DNA of 64,000 bases, from assembly GCA_034440615.1 (NCBI GenBank), contig JAOTOM010003935.1, positions 124,001 through 188,000 of the forward strand, given 5' to 3'. This DNA comes from Ashinkailepas kermadecensis (taxonomy: Eukaryota > Arthropoda > Thecostraca > Neolepadidae). The translations under genes and the position numbers were made by a program. How positions within the stretch are numbered: position 1 is the first letter of the stretch; each line of letters starts with the position of its first letter. Shown here in pieces: positions 1-11,045 of the stretch. A model generated the notes under the pieces. It was given only the letters and a program-made list of their open reading frames with translations. It was not told the origin of the DNA and did not search any database.

Positions 1-693
1 CGTGGGTGTTTACATACGGCATTGACAATGAAACACTGAGAACACCTTTTCACCATCATATTCCCCATATTATGATTTCCCACTTTAGCCAAAAGTCAAA
101 TTACATGGTGGCTTTAAATAAAGGTAGAAATGGTCAGCAAGGAAGAACTGCATTAAAATATATTCGCAGCAGTGTCCTGGAATTAATTTTCGTACGATGG
201 ACGGTGACAGGCGAAGGCAACAAATGCCACAATGACGTCGACACCGATCGACAGTACGGCACGGAGTGACGTTGTGACGACGCACAGCATGCCAATGGTT
301 GACAATTTTATCATGGAGTAAATTCAGAAATCAGGTATCGTGAGATGTAGCCGTTGCTGTTGTTGAGTGTCGCTAAGTTTCACGGAAGTCAAACACAAAC
401 AAAAAGCACCAATGTACGCAGGAAGCCAAAGAAGTTTTGGTGGGTGTTGATTTCCAGATACATTTCTGGAATTTCAGGACTTGCTTTTTCCCTCATAATT
501 ACGCTCATCGACACCAGCAGTGCCTTTTCCCGCAAATGCACATATTTCATGAATTCAATCAATTCAACGTCTTTATCTACCACTCCACTTGGAAGAGTGT
601 TGTTCAGTGTGACGGCTTGGCACAACGACACTTCACGCTTACAAACTGGCGGACTTGGCGCCTGCTGCCGTAGGACGACACTCAGGCGGTGGA
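1..693. other. Sbf intron/left edge, no feature
   Basis: Unremarkable sequence left of the 36-bp array. No expected next Sbf exon (NCLG-type start) is visible on the minus strand. Confidence 0.5.
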
Positions 694-1715
694 TCAGCTG
701 GTCAGAGGGATCCCGTCCCCAGCCACAGGACGGCCGGCCAGAGGGGCCGCACACCCAGCCACAGGACGGCCGGCCAGAGGGGCCGCACACCCAGCCACAG
801 GACGGCCGGCCAGAGGGGCCGCACACCCAGCCACAGGACGGCTGGCCAGAGGGGCCGCACACCCAGCCACAGGACGGCTGGCCAGAGGGGCCGCACACCC
901 AGCCACAGGACGGCGGCGGGGGCTGGCACACCCAGCCACAGGACGGCTGGCCAGAGGGGCGCACACCCAGGACGGCTGCCCAGAGGGTCACCCAGCCACA
1001 GGACGGCTGGCCAGAGGGGCCGCACACCCAGCCACAGGACGGCTGGCCAGAGGGGCCGCACACCCAGCCACAGGACGGCTGGCCAGAGGGGCCGCACACC
1101 CAGCCACAGGACGGCCGGCCAGAGGGGCCGCACACCCAGCCACAGGACGGCTGGCCAGAGGGGCCGCACACCCAGCCACAGGACGGCCGGCCAGAGGGGC
1201 CGCACACCCAGCCACAGGACGGCTGGCCAGAGGGGCCGCGTCTCCAGCCCCAGGACGGCTGACCAGAGGAGCAGCGTCCCAGCCGCAGGACAGCCGGCCA
1301 GAGGGGCCGCACACCCAGCCACAGGACGGCTGGCCAGAGGGGCCCCGTCCCCAGCCCCAGGACGGCTGGCCAGATGGGTCCCGTCCCCAGCCCCAGGACG
1401 GCCGGCCAGAGGGGCCGCACACCCAGCCACAGGACGGCTGGCCAGAGGGGCCGCCACCCAGCCCCAGGACGGCTGGCCAGAGGGGCCGCACACCCAGCCA
1501 CAGGACGGCTGGCCAGAGGGGCAGCGTCCCAGCCGCAGGACGGCTGACCAGAGGAGCCGCGTCCCAGCTGCAGGACAGCCGGCCAGAGGGGCCGCGTACC
1601 CAGCCACAGGACAGCCGGCCAGATGGGTCCCGTCTCCAGCCGCAGGACGGCTGACCAGAGGAGCAGCGTCCCCAGCCACAGGACGGCCGGCCAGAGGGAG
1701 CAGCGTCCACGGGGC
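694..1715. repeat. 36-bp GC-rich minisatellite
   Basis: Unit of the type CCACAGGACGGCTGGCCAGA then GGGGCCGCACACCCAG, repeated for about 1 kb with point changes and small indels. Because 36 is a multiple of 3, several frames stay open on both strands (PATGRLARGAAH-type repeats). I regard them as non-coding. In Sbf, downstream of exon 4. Confidence 0.9.
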
Positions 1716-2463
1716 GCACGCCGCCGTCAGCGGACAAAGTGCCGCGGCCAGCTGCAACATGAGCCGGCGCGGCCGTGTCGAGGCCTGAGCGGCTGTGGCT
1801 GCAGCCGAGCCGGGCCGGCCGCCCACGGCACCCGGCGGCGCCGCCGCTGCGCTGGTACGGTCACGCAAGAACGTACTCCCAAGCCCGGCCACACAAAAGG
1901 ACGACGGCAGATCCGGCAACCCGAGGATTTTACGACGAATCTAATCGCTTGAGAGACGCTAATTTGGTGGTGGGGTTTCGTCAGAATCATGCAAATTGCC
2001 ACCCAAAATTATCAAGTAAAGATCCGTAATATTCCCATTCACGACTGGGCAACAACGATGAGTTTGTTTCGCATTACAGTGACGCATGGGGGTTTGGACA
2101 ATGATCTCTTAGCACTAGAACTACATGCATTTCTTCGATATTAAAAAAGAACATCCCGACAAACTGGCTAAATATACACCTTTGCTTCTCTTCTCCAGTT
2201 CATTTCTACACACGTATCACCCTACCACTACTACTACCACTCAATATCATGCAGTATTCCGCATGCACAGTGCCAGCCGAAATGAAACACTTGCCGACAG
2301 CTGAACACTTAAACTGAGTGCATACACACCAGAATCAACGTATACGCTTCAGCGCGTGCTTCTCAACTCCACCTACATCGTGGTTGGACGCCTATGCCGC
2401 ATGCTTGGGCTCACACAGCGAGGTAAGAACCCTCACGCCAAACGTGCGTCCCCTCACCCTCAC
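1716..2463. other. Sbf intron 4, start
   Basis: The GC-rich edge of the minisatellite (1716-1860) passes into ordinary sequence. No further coding exon recognised. Confidence 0.5.
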
Positions 2464-2553
2464 CCGAAACGTGACGAAGTAGTCCAGTCTGGAGACGAGC
2501 ACGAGCGCCTTGGGAGCGTACATGACACTGTGGTGGGCGATGGCTGGCAGCCG
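2464..2553 (-). CDS. Sbf: Sbf coding exon 4
   Basis: This exon has 30 codons on the minus strand between acceptor CGGTCTGCAG and donor CGG|GTGAGG. The peptide reads RLPAIAHHSVMYAPKALVLV then SRLDYFVTFR. The core APKxLVLVSRLDY..TFR is the SBF-family segment that follows a variable acidic linker, which is very short here. I chose the acceptor at 2554-2555 because it keeps phase 0 from exon 3. A second AG eleven codons later would break phase. The next exon, expected to encode the end of uDENN and the cDENN domain, is not visible in 1-2463, so the gene leaves the window. Confidence 0.9.
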
Positions 2554-3929
2554 CTGCAGACCGTTCCTATCGCCGCCAAACGTCTCCTCCTCCTGCAACC
2601 GGGCCCCGCCAGGTCACGTCAGGTCAGACCACGGTCAGGTCGGACAAGACGACACGAGACACTACCCAAGTCCGTCTTTCTCGCCGCAAACATGTGGCCA
2701 AGTTGAATCAGTACACATCAGGTCAAGTCGCCCGAACACTTCTGGAACATTCCTCTCGCCATTAAACGTCTCCTCCTGTAATCGAGTCGAGACATGTCAG
2801 ATCAGATTAGGTCAGACCGGAGCAGATGTCCTGAAACTATCAAAGGTTTCGGAGCTACTATCTAGCTACGAAACGTTTCCTTTCGAGATCACATATCATA
2901 TTCACCCAGGCAGGTCAAATAAGAATGTAGTCAGTCGCCTTTGCCTAATTGTATCACCTCAGCTCAAGCTGGGTCAGCTGGAGGTCGGTCTAAAACACTC
3001 CAGATCACAATGAAATCGCTCGAAAGGCGGCAGCATCGTTAGGTAGGTCAAACGCCTGGCCACATTCCAATTGTGCAGAGAAGCACAGCGTGATGGCCGA
3101 GCTAAGCACCGAGCCAAACAATCAGAACGTGACTAAGCTGGCTGGAATGCAACGGTCACCCGCGTCTACTCCACTTGACAAGCTTATCGACATAGTCCAT
3201 TTCAGTTACGACACTGAAGCCTCCACATCCACGGGCTCACAACTTCTGGTTTGAATCGTGACATCCCACTCCAAGGAACTGACAGTGTTACTCTCTCTGC
3301 TTCTCGTGCTATGACACATGTTTCATGGGCTGATTTGGGTGGCGGAGTGAAGCTCTGCTGGCAGGTTGCGCGTGGTTGGACGCGGAGGGGAGGGGGGCAC
3401 CCGTCATCACGCTCCACCACACTGTTTATCGACGTGGCGGGGCAGCGCAGATTGGCCAGATTCCTCCGCCGACAAACATTGAATCTGGCCGCCTGACACG
3501 GCGCAAGCTTCGCACAGTTACGAAAGCCACACTGACCTGCATAACCAGAACCGATCGCATGGCATCGGAGGGTGGCGGGGTGTGGATGTGGTGGTGGGCA
3601 TGTGGAGGCGACGGTGGGCGACGGGAACACGCCGTCCGTAAAACACGACGGCATCGAGCAATACAATATATCGCAAGGGTACACGCCCGGAACAGAGATC
3701 ACACACCAAGCACGTGCCACCGCAACGAGTCGAAGCACAGCATATCGTCACGTTCAACCGCAATGCCTTGGTTCTGATGGTTGTCAACGCACAAAGCCGG
3801 CAAGCCAGTCCCGTTCTGAGGCGGCGAGTACACCGCAGAAAGCCACTACACACCGCCCTTCCGTGAGTCACATCCTGATAAGGTAGGTAGTGCATCGCCG
3901 AGAACACAATACACCGCTAGAGATGACGG
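2554..3929. other. Sbf intron 3, near exon 4
   Basis: An imperfect duplication about 185 bp apart (AACGTCTCCTCCTCCTGCAA near 2578 and AACGTCTCCTCCTGTAATCG near 2765), both followed by AGGTCA-rich text. Otherwise nothing recognised. Open frames at 3.2-3.9 kb overlap on both strands without homology. Confidence 0.5.
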
Positions 3930-5083
3930 TCTTTTCATCCGACCGCAATGCAAGCCTGCGGCGACCCTGCGGTCCAAACCGCAGCCATCCCGCACCACGA
4001 GCCACGAGCACCGCCCACACACTGGCCGCCACAGAGACCAGCGCCCCTGGCGCCGCGACCAGATCGTTCACGCTGCCTCCTCACGCAACGGTTTACACGG
4101 CCCAACTTCTAGCCGTCACGAAGGCCATGTGCTTCATCGAAATAGGAAACGATGACGAGCATGTACTACTTTCGGACTCTCTAAGTAGCCTTCTTGTGAT
4201 AAAGCAGTTGTATCCGTGACCCTATCGTGCTGGATGTTTTATTGCGTTTAACTATGTTTACGCGAGCGGGGGAAAATGTAACACTCTGCTGGATACCAAG
4301 CCATGTTGGAATAAAAGGGGAATGAGCTGGCTGATCAAGTACCAAAAAGTTCCGCCCGGAGACGATAAATCCATTCGCTTCCTCTTCCCGCGACACATCA
4401 GCCAGACAATTAACATATTTTGTCCAAGAAAAGTGGCAGCAATTGTGGGACTCAATCGGCAAAAACAAACCAAGAACCATCAAGCCAAGTCTGGGGTGCT
4501 GAAAATTATCATCCAGAACTTCTCGAAAGGAGGAAGCGATGCTCGCCAGGATACGGATAAGTCACACATATGCTACCCACGGCTATCTACTGCGAAACGA
4601 GGACAGACCGATGTGTACTCGCTGTGATAGCCCACTGACAGTGATACACGTTCTCCTGGTGTGCCCCCTATTCTCAGCATAGCGAAGGCGATTCTTTGGG
4701 CAAGAGGTATCCACGCTAACGACGACAGATTTTCTAGGTGATGGGTCACGCGTGGTTCAGACTGGACGACTATTTCAGTTACTCTCGCAAGTGCTGTTTG
4801 GTGTTGATTACGCGGGGAGTGTGTTTACATACCACTGTGTTCGTGGCTAAGCTGATCCAAGTTTTCTATGGTATATGCGCATGGCCAATGCCAGCCGGGT
4901 AAGTGGTCAGTGGCAAAATTAGGACGATTCTATTGTACATTATGACCATCACGGGTTCGACAAAGTATTACATAGTACGTCGTCTCGAATACTCTACGCT
5001 TGCATGCTTCGATATGACTGACGATGTTATGGGCGCTGCATAACCTCTGTAGTCGATGCGCCCCTAAACACCAATAACTAACC
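3930..5083 (+). mobile_element. I-group LINE, 3' end with RNase H relic and hairpin tail
   Basis: A 5'-truncated LINE. The reading fragments cover an RNase H domain (FTLPPHATVYTAQLLAV ... EHVLLSDSLSSLLVIKQ, 4070-4219), a connector (PPGDDKSIRF, about 4350) and a C-terminal CCHC-like block in 4539-4682 (MCTRCDSPLTVIHVLLVCP). This RNase H plus terminal C..C...H....C layout is typical of the I group. The element ends in a hairpin with arms GGGCGC (5031-5036) and GCGCCC (5058-5063), then CTAAACACCAATAACTAAC. Frames shift several times and the RNase H catalytic Glu reads Gln (TAQ). Confidence 0.8.
4539..4682 (+). pseudogene. C-terminal zinc-knuckle block of I-group LINE ORF2
   Basis: A 47-residue open segment, MLARIRISHTYATHGYLLRN then EDRPMCTRCDSPLTVIHVLL and VCP. 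It parallels the minus-strand frame at 24019-24426 (RLRIGHTYATHRHL ... RCSRCDAHMTVRHILFSC), so the two relics are the same LINE family. It ends at a TAG, so the rest of the ORF continues in broken frames. Confidence 0.8.
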
Positions 5084-5229
5084 TAAGACCAGCGCCCGTG
5101 GCGGACCACGAGACCGCTGCTATGCTTCCCGCCCTGGTCACTGTCGCGCTGTCCAACGACGCGACCGTTGCACACCACGGTGCCCGACCTGTTGATCGCA
5201 GCCCCCCCCCCCCCTCCGTCGGCACATCG

Positions 5230-5540
5230 GTGTCGTCGCATTGTTGCGGAGAGACCAGCATGTCGCATGCTCGGCGCGGCGCTGCCTTCGCCCCACCGCC
5301 GCCGGGTCTGCTCGCGTGTGGTGTCATCGGCGACAAGTGTCGACGCGTTGTTGCGGAGAGACCAGCATGTCGCATGCTCCGCGCGGCGCCGCCTTCGCCC
5401 CACCGCCGCCGGGTCTGCTCGCGTGTGGTGTCATCGGCGTCAAGTGTCGACGTACCGCGGCGCTGCCTTCGCCCCACCGCCGCCGGGTCTGCTCGCGTGT
5501 GGTGTCATCGGCGTCAAGTGTCGACGCGTGCGGGCGGGGG
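5230..5540. repeat. GC-rich tandem repeat, ~75-112 bp units
   Basis: CTTCGCCCCACCGCCGCCGG followed by TCTGCTCGCGTGTGGTGTCA and AGTGTCGACG recurs three times with and without the GTTGCGGAGAGACCAGCATG segment. A poly-C run precedes it at 5201-5212. Open frames across it are artefacts. Confidence 0.8.
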
Positions 5541-7196
5541 CGCATGTCGCAGTCGGCGCGGCGCCGCCTCCCCGCCGCGGGTCTGCTGGCGGGTCGACTG
5601 CGCTTGTGTGTCTCCGTCGGCTCACTGTACGGAAGCAGCACAAAGTGCATGCATTTACGCCAGCGGGCACACACGGCCGACCTCCGATCCACCTCTTGCC
5701 AGACGCAGTGCGAGTGGGGTCGCCCGGTGGCACTTCTACGCCCAGATTGTTAGATCCAGAGGGAGGCGGGGATTTGGAGTAACTGGGACTATGTGCTCTT
5801 CCCATGGAGATGTGACACTCACACTGAGAGTCGTGGAGGCACCCCTCCAGGACGATCGAGTGCATCCCGACCCCATACACTCAACGGATTTATCAGCTGA
5901 TGGCACACTGAGTGGAAAAAGCTCCCTGCTGAGTGCACATCCGCTGCTCAGTCCCCACCTAAAAAATAAGCCTCGAAGTTAGTGGCACTCCACAGATAAG
6001 TGCCTCCCCGATCAAAGCTCCTGGTTCCGCCCCTGTATGTTCATTCCGCTGGCTGATGGTGCATAGTCGGCTGTACGTGTATGTCGGGCTGGCTTCGGCC
6101 TGCACCGGACGCATTTCGTTTACGCGATGTTATCTGGCGACGTCACCGCGCTAGCCGGTTTGCAGTGAAAGTTATGCGATCCAGTCGCACTCGTGGCGTT
6201 TGGATGCAGCGAGGCAACACAACGAAAACGCACTTTAAAGCATTTCCATCATTTGGTACGACAATGGCACAGAAGCTCACGTGCACTAGAACAGAGCGTC
6301 TCTTCCCATTGGACAAAACTGCGCGTGACCGCCACGTAGGTATGGCAACCATCGTCGCCGAGTCGACATCACACAGTGCAGGCCACCGTCGGCCACCTCC
6401 ACCGCCACAAGCTTCAGAGAACAGCTTTAGTTTGACTTCATGATTCATTTTCCAAGTGTTGCTGCATTCCAAGCGACACCGCTACGATACGGTCATGCGC
6501 AAACATGGCGAATTTGTGATCAAGTGAGAATTGCAGAGCTCATAGCTGATTTGGAAATTACTTGGTATTCTGCTTGGCCGTGCTGGAAAGAATGCCAGAC
6601 TGCGACATAAGAATGGGTATTGGGTAAGAATGAACAGCGTGAATCATGAAAACCAGCAACGGCACTTCAATTTACTATCAGCACCAATGCCTAAGGTGAC
6701 GAACTGAAGACGGAATTTAACAAAGCGTCATGCTCTACGTGATTAATATCGCATAGATAGTAACGTAGGCGAGACGGTTGCGCTTCATCTTCACTAGCGC
6801 TTCGTTGTGTTGTCCCCGATACTCGTGTCGCCGACGATTGTGTGGTTGTTCGTTCGTGGTCACTTCCATGTCTTCTTTCTGCCTTCGTATTTGTTATGTC
6901 GTGTTGTACATATGTGGTATTTCTTCCTTCAGTTTCAAATTTTCGGTAATGCAGAGCTTGCAATTTTTCCATGATGAGTTGCCATCAATTGAAGGTGCAG
7001 TTTGGATTGAAATAAGCCCCCCCAGCACAGTCTCATATTATAGTTGCAGTAGTGGATGATTCATCGCATCGCGGTGCACATGCGGACTGCATGTCAGCAT
7101 AGTTCATGACAGGAAAATGATGTGCAAATTGCAATGCTGTAAGCCTCAGTGGAAGAGCATCGCGCACCGCACAACTGAGCGTACCAAGCTACAGTT
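5541..7196. other. Sbf intron 3, no feature
   Basis: No coding, RNA or repeat feature recognised apart from short purine/pyrimidine runs. Confidence 0.5.
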
Positions 7197-7353
7197 GGGG
7201 GCGAGTAGTGTAGGGGCAAGGTGCTCGTCTCTGAACCAAGAGGTTGTGGGTTCGATTCCCGCCAGTCGCTACTCTTCGCCCGCGACCAATCGGCGTGAGG
7301 GATTGGCGATGCTATACGACCCAAAGCAGTCGACGCGTCGTAAAACCAATAAC
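7197..7353 (+). mobile_element. tRNA-derived SINE, older copy
   Basis: Head GGGGGCGAGTAGTGTAGGGG, box B GGTTCGATTCC, body with TTCGCCCGCGACCAATCGG and tail GTCGTAAAACCAATAACC. It runs into a (ACC)n simple repeat. The anticodon arm (CTCTGAA) differs from the other copies, so this may be a separate subfamily. No clear target duplication. Confidence 0.85.
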
Positions 7354-7692
7354 CACGACGACCACCACCACCACGAAGCTACCGTTGAAGACTTCAGCGG
7401 TGCGGAAAAAACAGCACGCTCAGTTCGACAGAACTATCGCCAATCCATGCCCTTCTGATGAACACCTGACGACGACCAGGAAAAACAGCTGATCAAAACG
7501 CCGTCTTCCATGTCGCACAGCTAATGAGGACAACAGTCCGAACAAACTGGCATCACGTGCACCTCTCAGTTACCCGCTGACCACCGTCACTGCTGCCATA
7601 CAGACCAACGACCTGCCGTCTGCTACGGCCCGCTCCGTTACCCTGTAGCAATGTGCCCACGTGTTAGCTAGGGCCAGAAGAACCTTCTTTTT

Positions 7693-7850
7693 TGCGACGC
7701 ATTCGACTGCTGGGCCATACAGCGTCTCCAACCTCTCACGCTCATTGGTCGCGGATTGACTCGGTAATCCCGACGGTTGTGGGATTCGAACCAACGGCCT
7801 TACGTTAGGATCAAAAGTCCAACGCCTACAGATTCAGACACCGCGAATCC
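7693..7850 (-). mobile_element. SINE relic with a different tRNA head
   Basis: The minus strand reads a tRNA-like head with a TTGGACTTTTGATCCTAA anticodon arm and box B GGTTCGAATCC, then the same body as the main SINE (CCGCGACCAATGAGCGTGAG, then GACGCTGTATGGCCC). The loop CTTTTGA would carry a Gln-type TTG anticodon. A shared body under a different head suggests template switching or independent tRNA capture. Confidence 0.6.
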
Positions 7851-8165
7851 CCCCCCCGCGCCCCATCCTAGTCTGGGCCAGGAACGCTCTGATCAATGTC
7901 CAACAACCCTTTGGTAACTATTGAAACAGTGTTCTAACTTCTCTGTAGAGTGGTGGATGTCGAGCGAAGACATCGTACACGCAATAACGTACGAAATTAG
8001 GCAACTTGAAGCCACGAAATGATGTTGAAATGTGAAGAAGGCGTCTATCTACGAAAACTGTATGAAAACATCAGATAACTAGACAGTTTGAAGCTCGCAA
8101 ATACTCCACCATTTCAAGCCTATCAAATCCGATGCGAGTGCATTCAGGAGGTTAAAACTATATAC

Positions 8166-8236
8166 CCCCGGAGTTAGGTCGGCCAGTCACCGGTTAAAAC
8201 TCCGGTCCACCCGGAGTCAGGTCGGCCAGTCACCGG
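8166..8236. repeat. Short duplicated motif, third copy at 9222-9256
   Basis: CCGGTCCACCCGGAGTCAGG (8202 onward to 8236, 35 bp) is exactly repeated at 9222-9256. A diverged copy precedes it at 8168-8193 (CCGGAGTTAGGTCGGCCAGT). No element boundary is evident. Confidence 0.7.
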
Positions 8237-8848
8237 TTGAAACAAGTCTCAATTAGTTTCAGCCAGTTTCAACCTAGGTTTACAATGGCTGGACACAGCT
8301 GATCGAAGAATGTTCACCGCAATGGAGCGCGGAACATGACGGCCCGCGAGTCGGGCGGAAACTGGGCGGCGTTCCGCGCTCGAAAGGCGGGCAGACTGCG
8401 TCGCTGCGGTGGTCACGACTGCGCTGAGGCGTGCCGTTCAATGTCGACCGGAGCCCTCCAGCCGGGACCCGGTGCGCCGGCGTCCAGTTGCAGCTCGGCG
8501 GCACGCGGCGGCGGCGGACCGACACGGACGCATGTGAGCCGCCACTTGACTTCAATAACGCCGCATGCCACGGGGCCCCGGCGGAGATACACTGGCTCGG
8601 ACACGTCGCATGCCTGCACTGCAATGTAGACAGACATGTGTTCAGGTGCTCCGCTCCTAAGTTCGGTATCTTATCCCTGACGGACAATGCACTGCCTCTT
8701 CTCTTTGCCCGGCTCGGCAGCACGGTTCGGTTCGGGACCCTCTCTCTTACCCAGTCTACATGAGCAAAGAAACTTCCGAGTACGTTGCGATTAGGAAAAC
8801 TTACGAAAGTATTGCTAAGGTTTTCAGATGCTTTGATGTGTCAAAAGC

Positions 8849-8906
<58 letters not shown>

Positions 8907-9779
8907 AGCCTATATAAGCATATATAAGAGCAATATTTTCGGAAGCCTTCCTAACCGCGTCGTATTCGAAAGCTTCGCTGCTCATGTTAACGATGTACAC
9001 GACACACCACCGCTCTACTCCGCTGCGCCTCTCTCCTGTCAGTGCCGGCCGCCCCTCCCCCTGCCTGCCCGGCGCACCGGCCGCCGACGCCGAGCGGTGG
9101 CCGGTCGGTGGCCGGGCGAAGGTGGGGCGGCGGCCGGGCGGTGGCCGGGCGGAGGCGGGGCGGCAGCAGGCGCCGACATGAGGTGCCATCGGTCGACAGT
9201 CGGGCCGCACCGCCCGCCAAACCGGTCCACCCGGAGTCAGGTCGGCCAGTCACCGGCGTGACCTCACTGCCTTGGCAGTCGGAGCACACCACGCCGGCGG
9301 GGGTGGCGCCGACCGCCCACAAGGATCGCGCTTGGGCCGGCGTCAGTTCAATGGGCCGAGGCCGCCGGCCGCCCACCAGGCTGTGACCGCAGACGTCAGC
9401 TGTCACCCACCTGTGAGCTAATGTGAGGGCACGGAACGGGCAGACATGGGGGAGGGGTGCCACGAAGTCAGCAATGGAGCGTGATCTGGAAGGCCGTAGT
9501 CCCATGAGGAAACACATCACCAGTCTGGATCCAAATCGGCAGTCGGAACCGTACTAGATCACAATTCACGTGTCTGCCCCGGAAGGCCGACGGGAACTTC
9601 ACCACCGAGCCGGTGCACGACCGGGACCCCTTCCTCCCTATCCCCGTCATCCTGCTGATCCACCGCAAAGCGGCTCGTCCAGCCGACCAGACACCGCCGT
9701 CCGGCGCAAGGTCAACTTGCTGGAGCGACGCAGGAGCGTGCTCCGACCGCCGCCACCTACGTCGATCGCCCGGATCGCG
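8237..9779. other. Sbf intron 3, CpG-rich stretch
   Basis: Two CpG-rich patches (8330-8620 and 9030-9460), the second with GGCCGGGCGG-type degenerate repeats. Open frames lack homology. Possibly an internal CpG island. Confidence 0.45.
8854..8906. repeat. (TA)n microsatellite
   Basis: A near-perfect TA dinucleotide run with one AA interruption, in Sbf intron 3. Confidence 0.95.
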
Positions 9780-10152
9780 GTGGGGTGGGGTGGGGTGGGG
9801 TGGGGTGGGGCGGGGCGGGGCGGGGCTGGGCTGGGCTGGGCTGGGCTGGGCTGGGCTGGGCTGGGCTGGGCTGGGCTGGGCTGGGCTGGGCTGGGCTGGG
9901 CTGGGCTGGGCTGGGCTGGGCTGGGCTGGGCTGGGCTGGGCTGGGCTGGGCTGGGCTGGGCTGGGCTGGGCTGGGCTGGGCTGGGCTGGGCTGGGCTGGG
10001 CTGGCCTGCGCGGTGCGGGGCTGCGCGGGGAGGCGCGGGGAGGCGCGGGGAGGCGCGGGGCTGCGCGGGGAGGCGCGAGGCTGCGCGGGGCTGGGCTGGG
10101 CTGGGCTGGGCTGGGCTGGGCTGGGCTGGGCTGGGCTGGGCTGGGCTGGGCT
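9780..10152 (+). repeat. GGGGT/GGGGC/GGGCT pentamer array, G-quadruplex prone
   Basis: It starts with (GGGGT)n and (GGGGC)n, then 36 uninterrupted GGGCT pentamers (9823-10002), a GCGCGGGGAG block, and 13 more (10088-10152). All G-tracts are on the plus strand, the template strand for Sbf. Four G3 tracts with 2-nt loops recur dozens of times, ideal for G-quadruplexes. It lies 140 bp from Sbf exon 3. Confidence 0.95.
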
Positions 10153-10291
10153 GCGCGGGGAGGCGCGAGGTTCCGCGGGGCTGCGCGGCGCGGTGCGACT
10201 CTCACCACAAACCGAACGCCGGCTGCTTGGTATCGCCCCAGGCATGCCGTCGGGCCAGTTGTGACGTCACACGTTGTGACGTCACACCCAC

Positions 10292-10447
10292 CTCGTCGAC
10301 GGGCTGGCTGGGTTGGATGGTGACGGTCTCGTTGAAGGTGAGGCAGGCGCAGTAGTGCCGGTTGGCGTCCATGTCGGTGAGCACGGAGACGAAAAAGCGC
10401 GGCTCCAGCCGCTCGGTGGAGAGCGCCCAACCCTGCGGCTGACAAAA
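10292..10447 (-). CDS. Sbf: Sbf coding exon 3
   Basis: The acceptor CGTGTCTCCAG is followed by 52 codons and donor GAG|GTGGGT. The peptide begins FCQPQGWAL and contains [20 protein letters not shown], the most diagnostic block of the SBF DENN domain (FCQP.GW ... VLTDI...RHYCACLTF). Phase is 0 at both ends, so exon 2 ...GIEL joins FCQP exactly as in vertebrate homologues. Intron 2 (10448-22983, 12.5 kb) holds the Transib transposon and four minisatellites. Intron 3 begins about 110 bp before a long G-rich array, going downstream in the gene. Confidence 0.94.
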
Positions 10448-11045
10448 CTGGAGACACGATGTGTCAGGGGTCAGCCGGGTGGCGAGAGATCATGTCAAGT
10501 CAAGTCAGAAGGGGAATCAGACACAATCAGTCACAACATCACGGGAGCACCAGACAATCAGAGAATAAATGAAGCAAGAGTGGCCTTGTGTGTCACTTGC
10601 GGTCACATGGGCATACGACAATAGAGTAGCATCCGAAAATGAATCGGTGTTGCCCGACATATACTTGAAGGTTTATTTTTGTCACGCAGCGCCAGGTGTG
10701 ATGCTAAACTCCTGGAATCGTTGGCACTGCACTCGCAATATCACGTTCCGCAGCCTTAACTCGTTCTGCACGAGGTTGCACGAGGCTCATGGCTCAGGAG
10801 TGGGTGCAGATAATACAAGGTCGACCGAGAAAGTCAGGTCCACGTCGTGTGTGGTGGCGCATTACAGACGGTCATACGCTTACATGCTACACAGACCACA
10901 CGGAGCTGGCACCAGCAGTTCATGGATGGCGCTGGTAGTTTGCGCGGTTGCAGGTCTAGATACATATATGGCGATACATTCCACGCCGTAAAGATAACGG
11001 TCACACGGGAAGGCAGCACGCACCGTTCGGTGCCCGCATTAGAGT
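10448..11045. other. Sbf intron 2, next to exon 3
   Basis: Ordinary sequence between exon 3 and the 21-22 bp array. Nothing recognised. Confidence 0.5.

Noticed and set aside
655..1919. Long open frames of 250-405 codons on both strands
   Set aside because: They read the 36-bp minisatellite in all frames; the length is a multiple of three and there is no homology, start context or splice support.
9780..10152. Immunoglobulin-switch-like GGGCT/GGGGT repeats near a RAG1-like sequence
   Set aside because: Pentamer similarity is simple-repeat convergence. No immunoglobulin gene is present, the G-rich strand is on the wrong strand for R-loops with Sbf transcription, and the RAG1-like sequence is a dead transposon.
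9468..10457. Pro/Ser- or Gly/Leu-rich proteins of up to 329 residues
   Set aside because: Translations of the GGGCT pentamer array. Only the short Sbf exon at 10292-10447, in its own frame, is real.
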